A DNA stretch of 64,000 nt from Parietichytrium sp. I65-24A (taxonomy: Eukaryota; Sar; Bigyra; Thraustochytrida; Thraustochytriidae). The notes under the pieces are model-generated. The model was not told where the DNA came from and did not search any database. It saw only the letters and a program-made list of their open reading frames with translations. Position numbers and translations under genes: made by a program. The stretch spans positions 62,001-126,000 of the forward strand of contig BLSF01000062.1 of the NCBI GenBank assembly GCA_012862575.1, given 5' to 3'. Numbering within the stretch: the stretch's first letter is position 1; each line of letters opens with the position of its first letter. This document shows positions 8,713-18,793 of this stretch, piece by piece.

Positions 8713-10978
8713 CGCATCGTCCGCGCTTGACCAGCCGCTCGCCCCACCACGAGCTCTATTCGTCGCACCAGTTTGCAATACGTTCACGCCTCACTTCAAA
8801 AACCCGGAGCAGGCTCGTCACCCGGGCCTTCTCGGTGACGCAAATCTGCAAGCACTCACGCGACTTTTGACCATGAAAGCATATGAAAGCATATGGAAAC
8901 GTATTCCTAACCGCGCTTTCTGATGACTTGAAGGCGACCAGCCTGAGACCAGCCTTGCCAACTGCAATAGAAATCGCCGATCGAGAGCAGAGCCCCGCTC
9001 AACTGAATCAAGCAAGCTAGTCAATATAGTAGCAGAGAGCACGGGCAAGTCTCCATCCATTCACCCATCCATCCAGCTACCATCATCCATCGCACAACAG
9101 GACATGCGAAGCGCTGCGAAAATAGTCGCCCATGCTGCGAAGAGAATACGAGCCGCATCACAGCCGTCTCGACATCTTCTCAAAAACCTTTACCTCTCCT
9201 TTCATACATATCCTTCAAAATCAGAATTCAAAGATATATAATACCATCGCGACCACCGCGTCTTCTTCTTCACCTCCACTTGCTCATCCTGCTCATCGTC
9301 TTGCTTTGCAAAGCTTTTTCCGATGGCTTCCCAACGGCCATTTCCGGTTAGCTATCCCTTACCCACGAATAGTGGTTTTCACTCCGATACTAATGCGCTT
9401 CACCAATTACTACTCAAAGAGTTAGCGTACTATACTGCACTGTTGATTTATGTGAGGAGCGCTACTCAGTACTCTAGTGTTTCCAAATACTGTATCGAAC
9501 AAAGCTGATGTCAGAATTGACTTTCACAAGTCAAATTCAGAATTCAGCAGAATTCTTCAAAATTCAGAATTCAGAATTCTCTCTCGTTTGTCAATTGTTT
9601 TCCGACGCCGAGTCAATTGACACTCGGTCTCGCTGCGTTTGAGGAGTGGGGCGGCATGCAGTGTACTAGTAGCGCTTGTAACTGTGAGACAGACGTCTAT
9701 CCCAAATTCACTCGCGAGATCTCTCTGGCTCTCTCGCTCCCTCCAAGCACATTTTTATCCCCGGCAAGTTTTGGTTTTTGGCTCGTTGATTGCTGATTGA
9801 CCCTCCCGCCTTTTCTCCTTTCCTCATTGACGACATCATAATCTGGCCCTCGTCTCGCACCGGTCAAGAGTGTATGTACTGTGGTTAATGCGAATGAGAT
9901 GGCTTAAGGCTGGGGGGGGGTTGTGCGGGACGTCAACTTGAACAACAAACAGCGACTCGAACAGCCTGGCTAGTGGCTGCAGCCGCCTCGCCAACTCAAG
10001 CTGCAGGCGCGGAGCAGAATGCTTTTATTCATTAAGATGAAGTTTATAGCTGCGAATGCGAAGGTGAACTGGCTTTGAATGCGAAGGTTCAATTGTTGCT
10101 AAGGAGAAGTTAAAGATGAAGATGGTGTGGTCTGTGCCTATTCATGGCTGAGTGAATTGATAAGGAATGAAGAGGTGCGAAAGAAACTTTTGAGGCTTGT
10201 CTCGCAGCGGTCGGTGATATGGCCCCAACGGGCCAGGTCGTTGTGTGGTGCACTTGTGTGTGGAGTCCTGGCTGGCTCCACAACAGAAAAGACGGCAATG
10301 ATGATGACGGTCATGGCGACAGTCTTTGTGTTAAGTTTTTCATTCACACCTGTGCGTGCGTCTTCTGCTTGTGGCTGTTGCTTTACTAATCACACGACTC
10401 CATCGGGAGAACAAGAAAAGAAAGAAGAAAAGGAAAAATTGAGTGGCGAGAATCATTTGCATGGAAGGAAGGATGGATGGATGTGATGGATGGATGCATT
10501 TGAAAAGGATTGAAGTGCTATTAGATTGGGTCTGTCCGCGGCCTAGCATTAGCTCCAGAAGTGCGATGCACGGGTGTCCTGACTGATACCATTGGCGATG
10601 TGAAGTACTTACTAACAGAAAGTTACAAAGCTGTTGAAGCATGCGAGTCTCGTAGCTGTGACAGAGAAATCAATGTTCAACTAGTTCAACTCTCGCCCAT
10701 GAAACGTCGCCGCCTCTCAGTACTTTTTGAGCACCGGTGTTTTGCAAGCCACAGGGCCCTCAGGGTCTCAAGGTTATGCAACGATACACAGGACACACAG
10801 GACCTAAAGACCTGCTGACCTCCTTCCACTGCAGCAATGGTAAAGTGAAAGTGGGCCAGTTGAGACACCGCGGAAATCTCACAAGGATACGGCGGCAGTC
10901 TGCGAATGCTTCCGAGCTGTGAAAGCGAGTGAAAAAGGAAGGCAAAATTTGGTGGCGGCGTGGGCGGGAACAGGGCCA
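8713..10978. other. Divergent intergenic region LRRC9 / 7TM gene (2.3 kb)
   Basis: Separates two divergently transcribed genes and should hold both promoters. It contains a cluster of GAATTCA-like words (9511-9580), a G-run near 9914, and GGAAGGATGGATGGATG-type runs at 10460-10495. Frames here are short, overlapping and without family signature, so no gene is called. Confidence 0.5.
9511..9580. repeat. Cluster of TTCAGAATTCAG words
   Basis: Several overlapping copies of (A)ATTCAGAATTC, partly palindromic, in an AT-rich stretch. A related cluster lies at 30599-30725. Confidence 0.7.
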
Positions 10979-11935
10979 ATGATGCTAGGCGAGGTACAGA
11001 GCGATGGCGTGGAAAACACTGCGGCTTTGTCGCTCTCCATTCTGGGGTGTCTCGTGGGCTTGCTGTCTCTTGCGATCGTACTCGTCTACATGAAGAGGCC
11101 CGTCATGAAGATGTCCCAACGATGGTTCATGATCTCGTTCCCGATCTCTGTGATCTCTCTTAACACTTACACGCTACTCTGGAACTTCGAAAACTCCACG
11201 AAAAGAACGCCATGCGGGCTCGCCGTCTATTTCTTTTCAATTGGAGCATCGTACAGCTTGTCGTCTTTGTTCTGCAAAGAGTTTATTATTTGGCAGGTTT
11301 ACCAAGCCACGATTCGTCTCAGCAAGATCACAAACTTGAGATACATCTTCGTCTATGTCGGCGTCAATACTCTGCTTGGCTTGGCTCTTGCGTTGGCTTT
11401 CACGTTAGAAACATATGCGACGGATATGTATGATGACGAAGAATACTGTGCAATCGCTCACTCCTTGGAGCTCCGCATTGTTATGACCGTGTTTCTCTCC
11501 CTCAATCTGCTGGGCACCTTGATCATGGCGATTCTTGCGCGCAACGTGCCGTCAATTGCGGGAGAATCGGGATTAATTTTCACAATTACCATTATTTGCT
11601 TTCCCGCGTTCATCATGGCCGTAGTATTGTCAAGATTCAATTCCGGGCTTACCGTTGCAGATATCTCTGTCATTCAGTCGTCTTTGGTGTTTGGTTTTAG
11701 CGCCGTCGGGTGCTACTTCTTGGTGTTCCGAAGGCTTCAGTGGATCAACCTCAGTGGGCAAGAGGTTCGAGAGCTCTTCTTGTCCAAATCGCGAGGAACA
11801 ACACGAACTAGTTTTCCTGGAAATCCTCACAAATGTAAGCCAATGCAGCGGAACAGTGCAGGAACGATAGATAGTGTACAATCGATGGACAAGTCCGTCG
11901 AGAGGTCCGTCCATTTTGATCTCGAGGTGGCGTAA
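10979..11935 (+). CDS. Seven-transmembrane receptor, class C GPCR-type core without ligand-binding domain
   Basis: 318 aa with about seven hydrophobic spans from residue 13 to about 250, then a polar tail with Ser/Thr and Arg. It resembles the 7TM module of class C (GABA-B/metabotropic glutamate-like) receptors: the TM3 region reads CGLAVYFFSIGASYSLSSLF followed by CKEFIIWQVYQA, matching the family pattern of a Cys, a small-residue helix and a basic residue before the second intracellular loop. Other family-like parts are SQRWFMISFPISVISLN (TM2) and the TM6/TM7 segment with LVFGFSAVGCYFLVFRRL. The large extracellular Venus-flytrap domain is absent: only about 10 residues precede TM1. The longer frame starts with GTG; two adjacent ATGs at 10979/10982 are the plausible starts. 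Unsolved 5' exons could add an ectodomain, but none was found in the 2.2 kb upstream. Confidence 0.7.
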   Translation: MMLGEVQSDGVENTAALSLSILGCLVGLLSLAIVLVYMKRPVMKMSQRWFMISFPISVISLNTYTLLWNFENSTKRTPCGLAVYFFSIGASYSLSSLFCKEFIIWQVYQATIRLSKITNLRYIFVYVGVNTLLGLALALAFTLETYATDMYDDEEYCAIAHSLELRIVMTVFLSLNLLGTLIMAILARNVPSIAGESGLIFTITIICFPAFIMAVVLSRFNSGLTVADISVIQSSLVFGFSAVGCYFLVFRRLQWINLSGQEVRELFLSKSRGTTRTSFPGNPHKCKPMQRNSAGTIDSVQSMDKSVERSVHFDLEVA

Positions 11936-12589
11936 ACTGGTTCTCTGGAAACCATGTTCATTAGTCTCAACCAGTGTCGTATAGAAGCGAAAGTAAATTA
12001 CCAAGAACTGACCGCCGTCGATGCATTCTACTCTGCGCCTTGCCCGGACTCTCCTCTTCTTCATCTCCACTCAATAACATTTACAGTCACCCTGTCAATC
12101 ATGTCAATCTCATTCAGTCTCTGTCAAATTTTGTCAATCAAAGATAATCAAAGATAATCAAAGTCAATTTTGTCAATCATTGTCACAAGCACTGTTGAAT
12201 CGTTCCGCAACGAGTTTCGCATCCGTTCCACTCTCTCCTACCCACCGTCGTATCCATCGACTATATCCGAAACGCACCCAGCGTAGCTGGCTAGGAAGCG
12301 CCTGGGACTGATTCCAGCAATTGGACAAAATAATAAATTCATTCAACAAACAATAGGCTTACATACTACATGGTCTACATACACTACACTGCATACAGAG
12401 CGTTTGTGAATGAAGGAGACAAGGCGAAGGAGGACAGAAAGACAGAAAGACAAAAAGGCAGAAAGACAGAAGACAGAGTTAAGAGAACGTCAACGACAAG
12501 AGAGTGTGATTTCGCGAGCGAAAGCAGTGGATAGGAGTGGCAATCGGTTAAAACAAAGTTGTGGAAGAAGTGGAAGGAGACAAGATAAG
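11936..12589. other. Intergenic gap with short GTCAAT/GATAATCAAA repeats
   Basis: 3' flank of the 7TM gene and 5' flank of the TPR gene. Bases 12090-12185 repeat GTCAAT and GATAATCAAA words; 12437-12475 is a GAAAGACA-type purine run. No gene or RNA is supported. Confidence 0.5.
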
Positions 12590-14084
12590 ATGCCAGGCGC
12601 GGCAGTGACAGCGGAGCAGTACGTTGGGTGGACTTTAGGGGTGGTTTGTTAGGTTGGTTTGGATGTTGGTTTGCGTTGGCTGACATGTGAAAAGCGAACT
12701 CGCGTGGTTGGCTTTGGTGCGATTGAACAGGTATCCTGTCCCGCCACCGCTAGAAGACGATGAGGACGAGGAGGAAATCGAGCCACAGGTGGAAAGCAGA
12801 GGTCAAAACGGCGAAAATGGCGAAGAGGAGATCATTGACAAAGAGATGGTCGAAGCGACGACTGCCGCAGTAGAAAAGCTCAAGCGACAGAACGCTGGAG
12901 AAGAGACTACGATGATGGACGAGATCTTGGCGGCGTCAAATGCGGCGAAAGAAGTGAAACAGAAGCGCGAGCAAGCTGAGCAGGTCAAGCTCAATGAAAC
13001 TTTCGGCGAAGGCTTGCGAAAAGCCATGAAAGCTAACCTGGAAAAACGGAAAGAAAAGGCGGCAAAAATACAAGCGCTTAAAGAGAGCGGCAATAGAGCG
13101 TTTCAGGGCGGCAAAATGGGCGAAGCCCTCGACTATTACACAAAAGCGGTCGCGCTTTGTGCCAAAGACGTGACAGGCGAACACTGGTTCGAAGGCGAAA
13201 AGATGCTACACAGCAACAGAGCCCTTGTCCTCGTGAAAATGGGGAAACACGAAGAGGCAGTTGAAGCTGCTGATTGCGCCATCGCCCTCGACAAACGATG
13301 GGGGAAAGCGTATTTGTGGAAAGCGCGTGCTTTGCACGCCGTGAATAGTTTCGCGAAGGGGAGCAAGTGCTTGGAGACAGGGATTGAGCTTGTTGGGAAG
13401 ACTTCAAAGGAAGGTAGCGCGCTTGAGAAGGAGTACAAAACGCTATTTCCAAAGGAATACGAAGTTTACGCAATGCCAACTATCGGCAAGAAAGCATCTC
13501 CGAGCACATCGTCCAGCATCAAGACTGGGATCAAGGAGAATGACGAAAACACTGCCACCCCAGCAAACAATTTCGAGTTTCCAGAGGTTCAAAGCGCTAT
13601 GAAAGAAGTGCTCAGCGCTGGAGAGTGGGCGAACGATAATTTTGCCAGACTGATTGCATCTAATCCCATTTTGGCCAAAGGCATGCAAGACCCACGTGGA
13701 ATGATTCTGTTGCAGAGGCTACAAAAGGATCCTCAAGGAGCATTGCAAGAGTACGGCAAGAATCCCGAGGCACAAGCGTTTATTCAGGAAATGCTTAAAG
13801 TATTGGGCACCCACTTCACACAAATGGGCGAAGAAGACGAGAGGAGACGAGTGGAAACCCAAAAGCCCGCCATCGTTACTAAGGAGGAAGCTGAGATGCA
13901 GAAGCAAGTAGATAAAACTCTTCAGAACGAGGAATTAAAAGCTCTTCTGACCAACCCCGAAACACACAAGGTACTCCAGGCTTGCGGAAACCCTAGCAAT
14001 CTGGCAAGATATATGAACGATCCAGTGTGGGGTGCGCGGCTACGCCTCATGATGGACAACGGCCTCGTTAAACTCGAGCGCTAG
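12590..14084 (+). CDS. TPR/STI1-domain co-chaperone-like protein
   Basis: Likely an Hsp70/Hsp90-associated co-chaperone of the STI1/Hop-SGT type. The long frame has no good start, but a short first exon fits: ATG at 12590, donor after 12618 (GTACGT), acceptor at 12730 (GATTGAACAG), a 112-bp intron. The joined protein starts MPGAAVTAEQYPVPPPLEDD and is 460 aa. After an acidic region and a Lys/Glu-rich helix come three TPRs (about residues 125-240: LKESGNRAFQGGKMGEALDY, then LHSNRALVLVKMGKHEEAVE, then WGKAYLWKARALHAV). Two Asn-Pro-rich STI1/DP-like helical modules follow, about 290-375 (SNPILAKGMQDPRGMILLQR; NPEAQAFIQEML) and about 400-460 (LLTNPETHKVLQACGNPSNL; NDPVWGARLRLMM). The TPR has basic carboxylate-clamp-like positions, so binding of an Hsp C-terminal EEVD is plausible but not shown. 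Confidence 0.8.
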
Positions 14085-14165
14085 CTCTAACTCACGTGCA
14101 GCATGTTTTTTTCATGTCCAGTTACCATCCGCATGTTTGAAACCACCGGAAGGAATTCTTCGCCC

Positions 14166-15086
14166 TTATCTACCCACTATAGTGATTCGGAGTGCGACCT
14201 GTTGCGCTTCAGGAATCTCTACTTTGACCGGGTCTTCCAATGGTGCGTTTTGAGCAATCCTTTATTATTAAAAACAAACAAAAACAAAATGCAATGGTCA
14301 GATTTAGGACTTCGTCTCAAGAGAAGCAAACTTTAATTGCGACACTCACCAATCGAACTCCCACCCGAATTCATCCACAGCTTCCAGGAGCGCCTTCCAC
14401 TCGCTCTCTCGAAACCCGTCGTAGTTGATCAACTCATCAAACACCAGCAAAGTCCCAGGCACAATTCTCGGTGCAAGGACTCTGAGCACGTAAATAGTTG
14501 CAGAGTACAGATCCGCGTCCAAATGCGCCACACTCACCACGCTATCCTCCTTACCGTTGTGCTTTTCCAAGAATGGCTCCAATGTATCTTGGAAGAGGCC
14601 CTTCACCAGCTCCACATTCTTCGCGACCCGCGGGAACACACCTTTGCAGTCAAAGTGTCCTTTCTTAAACGTATCGCGCCAGTCCTCCGGCAACCCCTCG
14701 AATGTGTCAAATCCGTACACCTTCCTTTTCTCCGGCGCGAATTTCGCCATCAAATTGATGGTTTTCCCACTAAACACGCCAAACTCGAGCCACATTCCAT
14801 CGACAGGACGCCCGCTTTCGCACGCAAACTGAAGAGGGACTTTAGCAATCCTGTTGGCTGGCGGCTGCGCAAGGTCTAGCACCCACGCTTTCGAAGCTCT
14901 CGCGAGCGCGTCTTTCTCCTCCTCGTCGTCCACAATCTCACCATCCGAGTCGGAATCGCCCGGAACTGACCCGGTATCCTCACGTGCTTCGGCGCTACTC
15001 TCCCGAGCGCGTTTCGCTTGCGTGGAAGATTCTTCCGCGGTCCCTGCGGTCCCTGCGGTCTCAGGCTCCAGCTCGCGCTTGCTCAT
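14166..15086 (-). CDS. TylF/macrocin O-methyltransferase-like SAM-dependent methyltransferase
   Basis: Class I SAM methyltransferase domain related to the TylF family. Exon 1 is 15086-14350. It ends in EFDW followed by a GTGAGT donor, and a second exon at 14259-14166 adds IAQNAPLEDPVKV and a VALRI-type last strand that the family expects; the intron is 90 bp and the join keeps frame. The product is 276 aa. Residues 1-65 are an acidic, low-complexity extension. The core shows WLEFGVFSGKTINLMAK (SAM-binding loop), VYGFDTFEGLPEDWR (acidic ribose-binding position and family signature), VAHLDADLYSATIYVLR and LLVFDELINYDG (metal/catalytic Asp region). TylF relatives methylate sugar or other hydroxyls; the substrate here is unknown. 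The stop is 81 bp from the stop of the convergent TPR gene, so the 3' UTRs probably overlap. Confidence 0.85.
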
Positions 15087-16796
15087 CTTCTCCCAAGCAA
15101 GTCTCTTCCAAATAGCTCTGCCTTCCGCGGGAGTCTCTAGCGCGCCTGTGCGCGTACACTTTGTTGACTATGAACTGACCGTGCGACACGTACGTATGTA
15201 GTTACAGTACTCGAGGATGGACACTCGAGCGTCAAAGGAACAATGCAACCAATGCAACCGTAGTCTTTAGGAGTTCTCTTGTATTCCTTTGGTTCTCACC
15301 GAAGGTTTGTTGGTTTGTCTGATTTGATCTGTGTCCCTTCTTGTTGTATATGCCAGGCACAGATGGGTTCCAGCAGCCCTGTGAAAGACAGCAAAGGCTG
15401 AGATGCTGAGCGTGCCGGTGCACTGTAGGCAGCACAGAGTCAAAGTGCTTGTGTGACATGTGAATGCATGACTGTAAACGACGGAGACGGGACAGCAAAG
15501 TGGCGGTTGGATCAACTAGCTTGCAGTGAAGAGGAAGGAGTTCGAGGATCAAAGGCTGCGCGCGAAGTTGAACGCGACGCACGAAGCACTCATCTACCAT
15601 CTTCCTTTTCATCCTGAGAGCAAATCGATACACGTTTCAATACAGCCTAAGTCAATGCCAGGACCCAGTGAGATGGTCGATCTGGCTGGCACTGCAATGA
15701 CTTCCGAGAGAGCAAACACCCCGCTGCCAAGTGCCCAGCCATCTTGGTGATTGATGGTGGAGACGATACGACGATGGATCATTAAATTCCTTTCGCTAAG
15801 TCCAGAATCTCCCAATCAAATCCTCTTTCTCTTCAAGAGCAAGCCTTCTCTTAATGTTTAATCTTGATATTGATCTTGATGTTTATTAACAATCTTGATC
15901 TTTATTTCCTCTTTCCAAAAGTTGGGTTGTATATCTTGTCTCTATTCACTGTCCTTGGTCCAAGGTTTTTTTTTAAACTTTGGGCAGGCATTTCTTCTTT
16001 TTCTTTTTCCTTTCCCTTTCCCCTTCAAGTTTCTCAATCTGAATGCACTGGTACGTAGCACTCTCGTAACTAGCTGGTAGAACAGTTCGCTCCAGTAAGC
16101 GCGGATACTATGGACGAGTGAGGACTCGGTCAGTCTCTACTATAGTATGGCCACTATAGCCGGTAACGGTCAATTGAACTTGAACAAATTGAACTAACTT
16201 CAACTTGGAGCATTGATTGAGAAATGTGACAGTGGCACAGAGGCTGGGCTCAGCTGGTGACTCGCTTGCTTGATTTGATAATCCGCTCTTGTCTCATTTG
16301 CATTTCCAATTAAATCATTTCATTTTTAATTCTATTCTCATTCGCATTCGCACTCAGATTTGCATTTGTATTTGCAGTTGCAGTTGCACTTGCACTTGCA
16401 TGCCCTTTTGCAGCATCTCCCTCCATTCTCGCTTCACAAGTTGGTCGAGTGGAGTTGAAGTGTTGCTGAAGAAAGCGAAGGCTGAAACGTGGCCGCGACG
16501 GATCAGTGATTGCGGACAGAGTGTCTATCGTAATTCGGAGTGAATGACCTTTGTTTGTAGGCTGAAGCGCACCGAAAAGAAGAAGACGAAGAAGGCCTGC
16601 CTACCTTCTCTTTGGCGTCAGGACAGGTGGTCGCGCTTGGACTCAAAGGACGCGACTGAGGAGAGGGACAGGAAGGGAGTCTCCGTTGCACACTTTGTTG
16701 TTTACTTTCTGAGGTTGTTGGAAGGCACTTGCAAGGCGGGTATCGGTTCACGAAGTGCGGCGAGCAGTCGTTTACGATAGGCTCGGGGAAGGCGAA
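15087..16796. other. Divergent intergenic region methyltransferase / katanin (1.7 kb)
   Basis: Promoter space for two divergent genes. Bases 15860-16030 are T-rich with repeated CTTGAT and CTTT words, and 16320-16400 repeats GCATTTGCA/TTGCAGTTGCACTTGC words. Two hydrophobic frames in the T-rich part are composition artefacts. No gene is called. Confidence 0.5.
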
Positions 16797-18362
16797 ATGG
16801 ATGCCTCGCGGTGCCTGGAAGATGTGCCGGGCGTGATCAAGATGGGGAGGGAAAGCGCGCTGCTCGGCGAGTATGACCGGAGCGAAAAGTTGTACGAAGA
16901 GGGCATTGCGCTCGCGGAAAAGCACCTCGAGGCGTGCTATAAGATGTGCGATCGAAACAGCAAGGAAGAGCGACACGCTCTCGAAAAGTGGCGCAAATCC
17001 GTCAAGCTGCTGCGCAAGGAGTTGGAGATTATCAGCAAGACGAGGAATGCGCTCAATGGAGGTGGGGCAGTTGCATCGGCGCCGCTAAGCTCCCGGAGGA
17101 GTCACAAGACGTCGGACTCGACGCCAGATTTGTCGGTTGGGAAAGCGAGCTCGCCCTCGAGAAGAGTCGGCTCCCCTTCCAGGCACGATGATACACCAAT
17201 TTGGAAGCAACAATCGCAACAGCCGCGAAGACAGGGCTCAAGTGGGAATATTTTACGGGGCAAGGGCCCAACCAAGCAGGCCGCAATGGGGAATCGCGGC
17301 ACCCCTTCAAGCCGGTCAAAGGACTCTCGAAAATCCGAAAAGTCTGGCAACAATAAGCGCGCGAGCGCGGGAGCAAATGGCGAGAGGCCGTCTTATGCCG
17401 AGCACATGGAGGGCAGCGCCGACATTGAGCTGATTCGGAACATTGAAAGTACAATGCTCACGCACAGTCTAAACGTTCGCTCGGAAGATATCGCGGGTCT
17501 GCAGGATGCCAAGACAGTACTCGAGGAAGCGGTGTTGTATCCGCAGCTCATGCCTCAATACTATACAGGCTTGTTGCGACCCTGGAAAGGGGTCTTGCTC
17601 TTTGGTCCACCCGGGACTGGAAAAACTATGCTCGCAAAAGCGATTGCCTCTGAGTGCAAAACGTGCTTTTTCAACGTGGCAAGTAGCAGCTTGACTTCCA
17701 AATGGCGAGGTGAGAGCGAAAAGATGGTGAGTATACTGTTTGACATGGCGAGATATTACGCGCCTTCCACAATCTTCTTTGACGAAATCGATTCCATAGC
17801 CTCGGCTCGCGGTGGCGCCACCGAGCACGAAGCCAGCCGACGAGTAAAGTCTGAGCTTCTGACTCAAATGGACGGAGTTTGCAACGAGTCGGATAAAACC
17901 GTTGTTGTGTTGGCAGCTACAAATCTTCCGTGGGACCTTGACGACGCTATCCGCCGTCGTCTAGAGAAGCGAATTTATATTCCGCTTCCCGACGCTGATG
18001 GGAGAGTCGGGCTGTTTCAAATTGCGACTCGTGACGTGAATCTTGGTGCAGAGGTAGATTTCGAAGATCTTGCTCGGCGGAGCGAAGGGTACAGCGGAGC
18101 TGACATCACCAACGTTTGTCACGAAGCGTCTATGATGCCAATTCGCCGCCTCATTGACGAAGCAAAGAGGTCGGTCGCGGCGCTCGGCGGGGGGAGGAGG
18201 GAGGTACATGACAAGATGAAGGAACTAGGGGAGAATCAAAGTGCAAGTCCTCCAGTGGCTCACGAAGACTTTGTGGTGGCTCTTCAAAAAGTGCAAAGTT
18301 CGGTGGGTGGCAGAGATCTTTCAAAGTATCAGCAGTGGCGGGACGAGTACGGAGCGGTGTAA
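16797..18362 (+). CDS. KATNA1: Katanin p60 ATPase subunit
   Basis: Microtubule-severing AAA+ ATPase, used in spindle, cortical array and flagellar/basal-body remodelling. The first ATG (16797) gives 521 aa; the frame extends a few codons upstream only through a GTG. Residues about 10-85 form the helical MIT-like microtubule/p80-binding region (ESALLGEYDRSEKLYEEGIA). Residues 90-215 are a basic Ser/Arg/Gln-rich linker. The AAA core follows: GVLLFGPPGTGKTMLAKAIA (Walker A, near residue 268), SKWRGESEKMV (pore loop), IFFDEIDSI (Walker B, near 326), VVVLAATNLPWDLDDAIRRR (sensor 1 and Arg fingers), GYSGADITNVCHEASMMPIR (sensor 2), and a C-terminal helix ending in QQWRDEYGAV. TNLPWDLDDAIRRR and the short C-terminus are typical of katanin A rather than spastin or VPS4. 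It converges on the next gene. Confidence 0.95.
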   Translation: MDASRCLEDVPGVIKMGRESALLGEYDRSEKLYEEGIALAEKHLEACYKMCDRNSKEERHALEKWRKSVKLLRKELEIISKTRNALNGGGAVASAPLSSRRSHKTSDSTPDLSVGKASSPSRRVGSPSRHDDTPIWKQQSQQPRRQGSSGNILRGKGPTKQAAMGNRGTPSSRSKDSRKSEKSGNNKRASAGANGERPSYAEHMEGSADIELIRNIESTMLTHSLNVRSEDIAGLQDAKTVLEEAVLYPQLMPQYYTGLLRPWKGVLLFGPPGTGKTMLAKAIASECKTCFFNVASSSLTSKWRGESEKMVSILFDMARYYAPSTIFFDEIDSIASARGGATEHEASRRVKSELLTQMDGVCNESDKTVVVLAATNLPWDLDDAIRRRLEKRIYIPLPDADGRVGLFQIATRDVNLGAEVDFEDLARRSEGYSGADITNVCHEASMMPIRRLIDEAKRSVAALGGGRREVHDKMKELGENQSASPPVAHEDFVVALQKVQSSVGGRDLSKYQQWRDEYGAV

Positions 18363-18793
18363 ATTGTGGATATTTGCATACAGCTCACTATCCCTACCCC
18401 AGAGTTCATGTCCATGTATTCGTGTGTTCTTTCATTCATGTATGTATATTAAAATATTCACAAAAACACCAACAACTTTCACATCTGATAGCAGCCTAGT
18501 GTTTCGGAGCGAATGAATCCTTGGGGAGTCAGAGAATCTAATCTCCCTAGACCTCTGTGTTCAAGAACGAGAGGCAGGTTTCTTAAAGCTGCTCTTGCTA
18601 TCTTTTTCGATATCTCGCATATGCAGCACACGTGCAGCAAGGGGAAAAGGTCTGCTTTCATTCACCCTGTCACGAGAAGGCGGAGAGACCCCGCAAGCGA
18701 TGCGAAGTTTGAAAAGTGACGCATGCACGGATAATGAAGTTCTTTATGAAATTTACAACGAGTCAGCAATGCACATCGCGCTAGTCGTGATAG
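18363..18793. other. Convergent 3' gap katanin / membrane protein
   Basis: Tail-to-tail spacer that should hold both polyadenylation regions. AT-rich near 18440-18480; nothing else recognised. Confidence 0.5.

Noticed and set aside
9132-9425. 97-codon plus-strand frame in the LRRC9/7TM gap
   Set aside because: Low-complexity Ser/Thr and aromatic composition, no domain, overlaps repeat-rich AT DNA.
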